DNA from: Hoskinsella mucinilytica
GTDB lineage: Bacteria; Bacillota_I; Bacilli_A; Erysipelotrichales; Erysipelotrichaceae
Direction of reading: 5' to 3'
DNA: 7,857 nucleotides
Assembly: GCF_045223415.1 (NCBI RefSeq)
Contig: NZ_JBEQZJ010000076.1
Coordinates: 1 to 7,857, forward strand
Shown: in pieces, positions 1 through 6,500 of the stretch
Numbering within the stretch: position 1 is the first letter of the stretch
Layout of the letters: every line of letters begins with the position of its first letter
The notes under the pieces: model-generated
What the model saw: the letters and a program-made list of their open reading frames with translations, nothing else
What the model was told of the DNA's origin: nothing
Database searches by the model: none
Program-made: the position numbers and the translations under genes

Positions 1-414
1 ACCGATTATTTCTTCTGCTTGTTTTACCATTACTGGAACTTGTACTTCTACATAATGCTCTGCTTCATGATATCCATCTACTGTTGTATAATCATATGTT
101 TCATCATCTACTGTGAAGTACGCTGGATAAGTATCTGTCGTTGTAGATAAGATCATGCTTTCATCTACCCATTTCCAGTTTTCAGGTAATGCTACTTCCT
201 TTAATGTTGTGCCTTCCTGTGCTTCTAGATTTTCCGGTAGTGAGATGGATGGGGCAATTTCTTTTTCCTTTTGTTCATTTTCATTATTTTGAGCTGTTTG
301 TACTTTCGTTGTATCACTTTCTTGTGCTCTTACTGTTACAGAATTTACTCCGGTAGATACACTTAATACAGTTGCCATTGCGACTGCTGCTGTTTGCTTC
401 GTCTTTTTATTCAT
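1..414 (-). CDS. Secreted surface protein, 5' end only (signal peptide plus first Ig-like stalk domain)
   Basis: The frame is open for 138 codons from ATG at 412-414 to the left edge, so the C-terminus is missing. Residues 1-30 look like a Sec signal peptide: MNKKTKQ n-region, a modest Ala/Val-rich h-region, and a likely cleavage after VRA (residue 30) before QESD. Residues 31-53 are a polar linker rich in Gln, Asn, Glu and Lys. Residues 54-134 form one beta-rich domain with an NWKW core and a VDDETYDY...GYH motif. By eye this domain aligns gap-free over 81 residues (about 38 identical) to residues 2006-2086 of the large upstream protein. The start is supported by a purine-rich ribosome-binding site 6 nt upstream and by the signal peptide beginning right at the Met. 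The gene follows the large surface gene in the same direction after 175 bp that contain a terminator and a separate promoter. A cell-wall-linked protein is inferred; its sorting signal and any catalytic or binding domain would lie outside the window. The specific function is unknown. Confidence 0.9.
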   Translation of the reverse strand, partial: MNKKTKQTAAVAMATVLSVSTGVNSVTVRAQESDTTKVQTAQNNENEQKEKEIAPSISLPENLEAQEGTTLKEVALPENWKWVDESMILSTTTDTYPAYFTVDDETYDYTTVDGYHEAEHYVEVQVPVMVKQAEEIIG

Positions 415-427
415 TTTTTGTCCCTCT
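415..427 (-). promoter_or_regulatory. Ribosome-binding site of the second surface gene
   Basis: On the minus strand AGAGGGA (421-427) sits 6 nt before the ATG at 414, separated by CAAAAA. It is a purine-rich partial match to the Shine-Dalgarno sequence. Together with the signal peptide that follows, it decides the start of the downstream gene. Confidence 0.7.
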
Positions 428-457
428 TTCTTTGTGTTTGAACAGTAAACTTTTACA

Positions 458-486
458 AATATATCCTAACAAATTAGTCACACATA
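458..486 (-). promoter_or_regulatory. Probable promoter of the second surface gene, good -10 and weak -35
   Basis: On the minus strand TATATT (458-463) is a plausible -10, about 44 nt before the ATG. The hexamer 17 bp upstream (481-486, TATGTG) is a poor -35. The alternative TGTGAC (478-483) is closer to consensus but only 14 bp away. Initiation near 450 would give a leader of roughly 35 nt. A weak -35 combined with upstream direct repeats suggests an activator-dependent promoter. This is inference from motif positions only. Confidence 0.45.
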
Positions 487-501
487 GAAAAAGAACCTAT
501 T

Positions 502-531
502 CCTACTTGGTATGATTTTCTTCCTAACTGG
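502..531 (-). promoter_or_regulatory. Pair of 9-bp direct repeats, candidate LytTR-family response-regulator site
   Basis: Reading the minus strand, CCAGTTAGG (523-531) is followed after exactly 12 bp by CCAAGTAGG (502-510). The match extends to 13-mers TACCAGTTAGGAA and TACCAAGTAGGAA, 11 of 13 identical. Two imperfect 9-bp direct repeats 12-13 bp apart, two helical turns start to start, is the known architecture of LytTR-domain sites (AgrA, ComE and plantaricin-type regulators). The left copy fits the usual GTT-centred consensus at 8 of 9 positions; the right copy fits less well, at about 6 of 9. The pair lies 38 bp upstream of the proposed -10, on the side expected for an activator. No regulator gene is in the window. 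Confidence 0.45.
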
Positions 532-542
532 TAAAATCTTAT

Positions 543-578
543 GAAAATACGCAACCTGATTATAGGTTGCGTATCTTT
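543..578 (-). terminator. Intrinsic terminator of the giant surface gene
   Basis: A perfect 11-bp inverted repeat, ATACGCAACCT (547-557) and AGGTTGCGTAT (564-574), encloses a 6-nt loop. It begins 15 nt past the TAA of the large gene. In minus-strand sense the stem can extend by A-U and G-U pairs into the flanking AAAG and TTTT, and it is followed by TTTTCAT. The U-tract is short and partly consumed by the extended stem, so some read-through into the downstream gene is possible. The other direction has a poorer T-run. Confidence 0.85.
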
Positions 579-589
579 GCTTCTAGGTC

Positions 590-3500
590 TTATTCTTCTT
601 TTTTCTTCCCTTTCCACATTGTAGCGATTCCAGCTAACATAGCCATTAGGATTGCCCTAAATCCATTTACTGCTATTCCTCCTGTATCTTTGATTACTCC
701 TTCATCACTTCTTTGTTTGGTATAAGTCTTTATGATCGTTCCCGTATAATTCCCTTTCATCGTGATGATAACGGTTGTCTTATCTCCATCGATCTCTGTT
801 GTGATATCATAATCGATTCCTTCTACCAATACCTTTTCCCCATCTGTCAATCTTATATCTTCTAAGTCTTTATCTGTATCGATCGTTGGTACCTTTACTT
901 CACTCTTTGGTTCGATCACAAAGGATATCACTTCACTTTCTATTCCTTCATAATCTTCACTATCTTCCACAACTGCTTTCACATACCATGTTCCTGCATT
1001 TGTTGGTATTACATCTGTATACGCTCCATCTATACGATCACTATACAAATATCGAGGTGTTCCAAATAAGAATCCAACTTGAGCTTTCGATGGTGTTTCT
1101 CCATATACCCAATCATTCATTGATAAAGATACGATTAGTTTATTATCAGCCTTATGTACATTCAGTTTTACTTTGATTCCGGTTACTACCTTATAATTCG
1201 TATCCTGTGGTGTATAAGTTATGATAACTTCATGACTTCCTACACTTCCTACCATTTCATTTGGTTCTGCCCAAGTAAATCCTGTTGGTAATTCCACATC
1301 TTTTAGACTTTCTCCAAAGGTTGCTTCTAACCCTGTTGGTATCGTATAGGTCGGTTCTGCTTGTAATATCTCAAAGGTAACGATCGTATCCAATCCTGTA
1401 TATTCTTTTGAAGCGATGATCGTTGCTTTCATATACCATGTTCCTGCAGTCGTAGGAACCTCTGTTGTATATACACCATTTGGATCATTACTATACGTAT
1501 AAACGACATCCCCATATTCTGCTTTTGCACTTGGCTTACTAGCATCTTCCTTATAGGTCCAATCCTTGATAGATGGTTCTTTTATCCAACGATTTTCTGC
1601 CTTTGATAACGTCACAGACAAACTACATTCTACATAATGTCCATCCTTGTGATAACCTGATACCTTACTATAATCATAATTCTCATCATCTACTTTCACA
1701 TATGCTTGATAACTTGTACTAGCATCTGTCAATTCCAGTGTGCCATCTGCCCATTTCCAACCTTCCGGTAATTTCACACTAGATAATTCCTTATGATATA
1801 CACCACTTAAATTCTGAGGTAACACGATCGTAGGTGCTTCAGCTTTTTCAATTTGGAATGCTTTCACTTCTTCTAAACCTTTGTAACTATCTGTTTCTGA
1901 TACGCTTGCTTTCACATACCATGTTCCGGCATTCTCAGGCACATCGCTTTTAAATACACCTGTTTTACTATCACTATACGTAAAGCTAACAGTTCCGTAT
2001 TTCGATGTCGCACTTGGCTTAACAGGACTCTTTCCATATGTCCAATCTTTGATATCTAATTCTTTCATCCAACTATTTTCTGCTTGTGATATCGTAAATA
2101 CGTTCGTTGTACTTGCGGATTTGTAATTATCATCTGAAGCTATTGTAGCAGTAACACGATAAGTACCTGCATCTGTTGGTGCTTCGTTGATACTTTCCCA
2201 CTTAGAATCACTTATTTTCTTTTCCCAAGTATAAGTTACTTCTCCTGTACTTCCCTTTGTAATAGCTTCAGGTTTTTCGTCAACAGCTTTTCCATTAAAT
2301 GTTTTATCTAATGTTTCTGTAATAGAAATTGTACTTTCTGCTTTTGATATTGTAAATTCTTTCGCTGTTGAACTAGCTTCTTTGTAATTATCATCTGAAG
2401 CTACTGTAGCAGTAACACGATAAGTTCCTGCATTCGTTGGTGCTTCATTGATACTTTCCCACTTAGAATCACTTATCTGCTTTTCCCAAGTATAAGTTAC
2501 TGCACCTGAACTTCCTTTTGTAGTAACTTCAGGTTTTTCGTCAACAACTTTTCCATTAAATATTTTATCTAATGTTTCTATAATAGAGATTGTACTTTCT
2601 GCTTTTGATATTGTAAATTCTTTCGCTGTTGAACTAGCCTTCATGCAATTATCATCTGAAGCTACTGTAGCAGTAACACGATAAGTTCCTGCATTGATTG
2701 GTGCTTCATTGATACTTTCCCATTTAGAATCACTTGTCTGCTTTTCCCAAGTATAGGTTACTTCACCTAAACTTCCTATTACACTAACAGAAGGCTTCTT
2801 ATTTGCATTAGATCCATCATATGTTTTATCTAATATTTCTATAATAGAGATCGTACTTTCTGCCTTTGAAATCGTAAATTCTTTAGCTGTTGAACTAGCT
2901 TCTTTGTAATTATCATCTGAAGCTACTGTAGCAGTAACACGATAAGTTCCTGCATTCGTTGGTGCTTCATTGATACTTTCCCATTTAGAATCGCTTATTT
3001 GCTTTTCCCAAGCATAGGTTACTACACCTGTACTTCCCTTTGTAGTAACTTCAGGTTTTTCGTCAACAACTTTTCCATTAAATGTTTTATCTAATGTTTC
3101 TGTAATAGAGATTGTACTCTCTGCTTTTGATATTGTAAATACGTTCGTTGTACTTGCGGATTTGTGATTATCATCTGAAGCTACTGTAGCAGTAACACGA
3201 TAAGTTCCTGCATTCATTGGTGCTTCCTTTATACTTTCCCACTTAGAATCACTAGTCTGCTTTTCCCAAGCATAGGTTACTGCACCTGTACTTCCTGATG
3301 TGGTAACTTCAGGTGTTTCATTTACAGGTTTTTCATCATATGTTTTATCTAAATTTTCCGTAATATCAATACTACTATCTTCCTTAAACATGATATTTAA
3401 CGTAACTGTTAATTTTCGATTCACATTATCTGCTGTACCACAGTCATATTCATATACAATTGGTGTTTCTGCAGTATACCCACTTACAATACCGGTTTTG

Positions 3501-6500
3501 GAATCATATTTTGCGCCACTTTTGATGGTAATTTTGCTTAAATCAATTCCAGCAAATTTATCACCGATATTAAATGTGTCATCTACTTTTTTCAAGTCTA
3601 TTGTTACGGATGTTGGCATGGATAAAGTGAGTAATCCTGGATTATCCCCTAGATTCAAATAAGCTAGTGGAGTGTTGTGACAATCCAAATATATTAAATT
3701 AGTATTGTTGCTGACATCTAAACTAGTGATATTAGTATCAAAGCAATACAACGCACTTAGATTAGTAGCTCCACTTACATTTAGATTTTTCAAGTTTTTA
3801 TTGTTAGCGCAAACCAATTTTTCCAATTTCTCATTACTACTAACGTCTAAACTTTCAATACTAGTATTATCGCAATACATGAGAGTCATATTAGTAAATT
3901 TCGCAATACCAGTTAAGTTTGTAATATCTTTTTCACCTGTAATATCAATTATCTTTACATTAGCTATTTCTGCAGCTGATAACATGTCATCACCATTAGG
4001 ATTGATTATTGTATTTTCTTTTAAATATTTTCTAAATGCTATATCTGGGAAATTGGCTTCATTAAGTTCTAAGCTAGTTGAATAACCACTTAGGTACAAT
4101 GTTACTGTTAAACTTTGTTTTTTTCCTTTTGCTATTCCACAATCATATTCATATACAATTGGTATTCCATATTTATATCCACTAACGATCCCTGTTTCTG
4201 AATCTAAGCTTGCTCCACTTTGAATGGTAATCTTGCTCTTATCAATACCTTTAATTTTATCTTCAATTTTAAACGTATTTTCTGTGACATCTAAATCCAA
4301 CATCACGTTTGTTGGTATATATAATTCTATTAAACTTGTATTTGTTCCTAAATTTAGATTGGCAAGAGGAGTATTGTTGCAATTTAGGAATTTTAAATTA
4401 GCATTGTCGCTGACATCTAGACTGGTAATGCCAGTTCCATAGCAATTCAAGTTTGTTAAAGCAATAGCACCATTGACTTTCAAAGTTTTTAGATTTTCAT
4501 TGTTAGAGCAATTCAAGTTTACTAAATTAGCATTACTACTTACATCTAGACTTGTAATGCTAGTGTTGTTGCAATTCAAGTATACTAAAGAAGAAGCACC
4601 GTTGACTTCCAAAGTTTTCAGCTTTGCATTGCTGTAGCACGATAAGACTTCTAACTTAGTATTATTACTAACATCTAGACTTGAGATGCTTGTGTCGATG
4701 CAATCCAATTCTTCTAAATTCGTAAATTTTTCTATTCCTGCTAAGTCTGAGATAGTTTTTTCTCCAGCAACATTAATTCTTGTTATATTTGCTATCTCTT
4801 CTTGTGTAATGATACCATCTTTTCCATAATCTTGTTCCTTTAACCAATCTCTGAATCCTTCATCTGGAAAATTTTGTTCATTGATTTCTATACCAACCTT
4901 AATGTTCAATGTAACCCTTAAAGTTATTTCTTTATCCTTCACTATACCGCACTTATATTCATAAACAATAGGTGTTCCTTCGGTATAGTTACTTACGATA
5001 CCAGCTTCTGAATCATAATCTGCACCACTTATAATGGTAATCTTACTCTTATCGATACCATCAAATTTATCTTCAATATGAAACGAATTACCTGCAACTG
5101 CCAAATCTTTTGTTACAGATCTAAGCATATTTAAATCAGTAATTCCTATATTTGTCCCTAGATCCAAATAGGCAAAACTTATATTCGTACAATACAAGAA
5201 TGCTAATTTTTTATTTTCACTGACGTTCAGACCACTAATGCCAGTATCAGAACAATTCAATGATTGCAAAGCAGAAGCTCCCTTTACATTTAATGTTTTC
5301 AAACTTTCATTATGACTGCAAATCAAGTCTGTTAAAGCAATATTGCCACTGATATCCAAATTACTAATACTGGTACCAGAACAATCCAAATATACCAAAG
5401 CAGAAGCTCCCTTTACATTTAGTGTTTTTAAACTTTCATTACGTTTACAAATCAAGGTTGTTAAAGCAGTATTGCTACTGACATCCAGATTACTAATACT
5501 AGTACCAGAACAATCCAAATATACCAAAGCAGAAGCTCCTTCTACATTTAATGTTTTCAGATTTTCATTATTACCGCAATACAATTCTTTTAGTTTTGTA
5601 AAGTTTGCAATACCTGTTAAGTCTGAGATAGTTTCTTCTCCAGCAACATTAATTCTTGTTATATTTGCTATCTCTTCTTGTGTAATGATACCATCTGTTC
5701 CATAATCTTGTTTCTTTAACCATTCTCTGAATCCTTCATCTGGAAAATTTTGTTCATTGATTTCTATACCAGTCTTAAAGTTCAATGTAACTGTTAAAGT
5801 TATTTCTTTATCCTCCACTGTGCCACACTTATATTCATAGACAATAGGTGTTCCTTCAATATAGTTACTTACGATACCATTTTCTGAATCATAATCTGCT
5901 CCACTTATAATGGTAACCTTACTCTTATCAATACCATCAAATTTATCTACAATATGAAACGAATTACCTGCAACTGCCAAATCTTTTATTACAGATGTAG
6001 GCATACTTAAATCAGTAATTCCTATATTTGTCCCTAGATCCAAATAGGCAAAACTTATATCCTTGCAATTCAAGGATATTAATTCTTTATTTTCACTGAC
6101 ACTCAGACCACTAATGCCAGTATCAGAACAAAGCAACATTTGCAAAGCTGAAGCTCCCTTTACATTTAATGTTTTTAAATTTTCATTATCATTGCAAATT
6201 AAGGTTGTTAAAGCAGTATTGCTACTGACATCCAGATTACTAATACTGGTACCAGAACAAATCAATGATTCCAAAGCAGAAGCTCCTTTTACATTTAATG
6301 TTTTCAAACTTTCATTATCATTACAAAATAAGGTTGTTAAAGCAGTATTGCTACTGACATCTAGACTATTGATGTTCGTACTGTCACAATACAAGGTTGT
6401 TAAAGCAGAAGCTCCCTTTACATTTAATGTTTTCAAACTTCCATTATTTTTGCAAAGTAAGGTTGTTAAAGCAGTATTACTACTGACATCCAGATTACTA

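Noticed and set aside
543..578. The hairpin as an operator or attachment site
   Set aside because: Its position just after the stop codon, perfect stem, small loop and following T-run on the minus strand are best explained by an intrinsic terminator.
1..589. The second gene as a frameshifted continuation of the giant gene
   Set aside because: It has its own ribosome-binding site, Met start and signal peptide. The giant gene ends with a complete sorting-like tail, stop codon and terminator.
886..1176. A 96-codon plus-strand open frame
   Set aside because: It is antisense to the juxtamembrane and last stalk domains and encodes a His/Leu-rich low-complexity peptide with no support as a gene.
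3300..5705. Other plus-strand open frames (3300-3662, 3705-4085, 4224-4442, 5343-5705)
   Set aside because: All lie wholly antisense to the giant gene and encode translations of its repeats in reverse, without recognisable domains.
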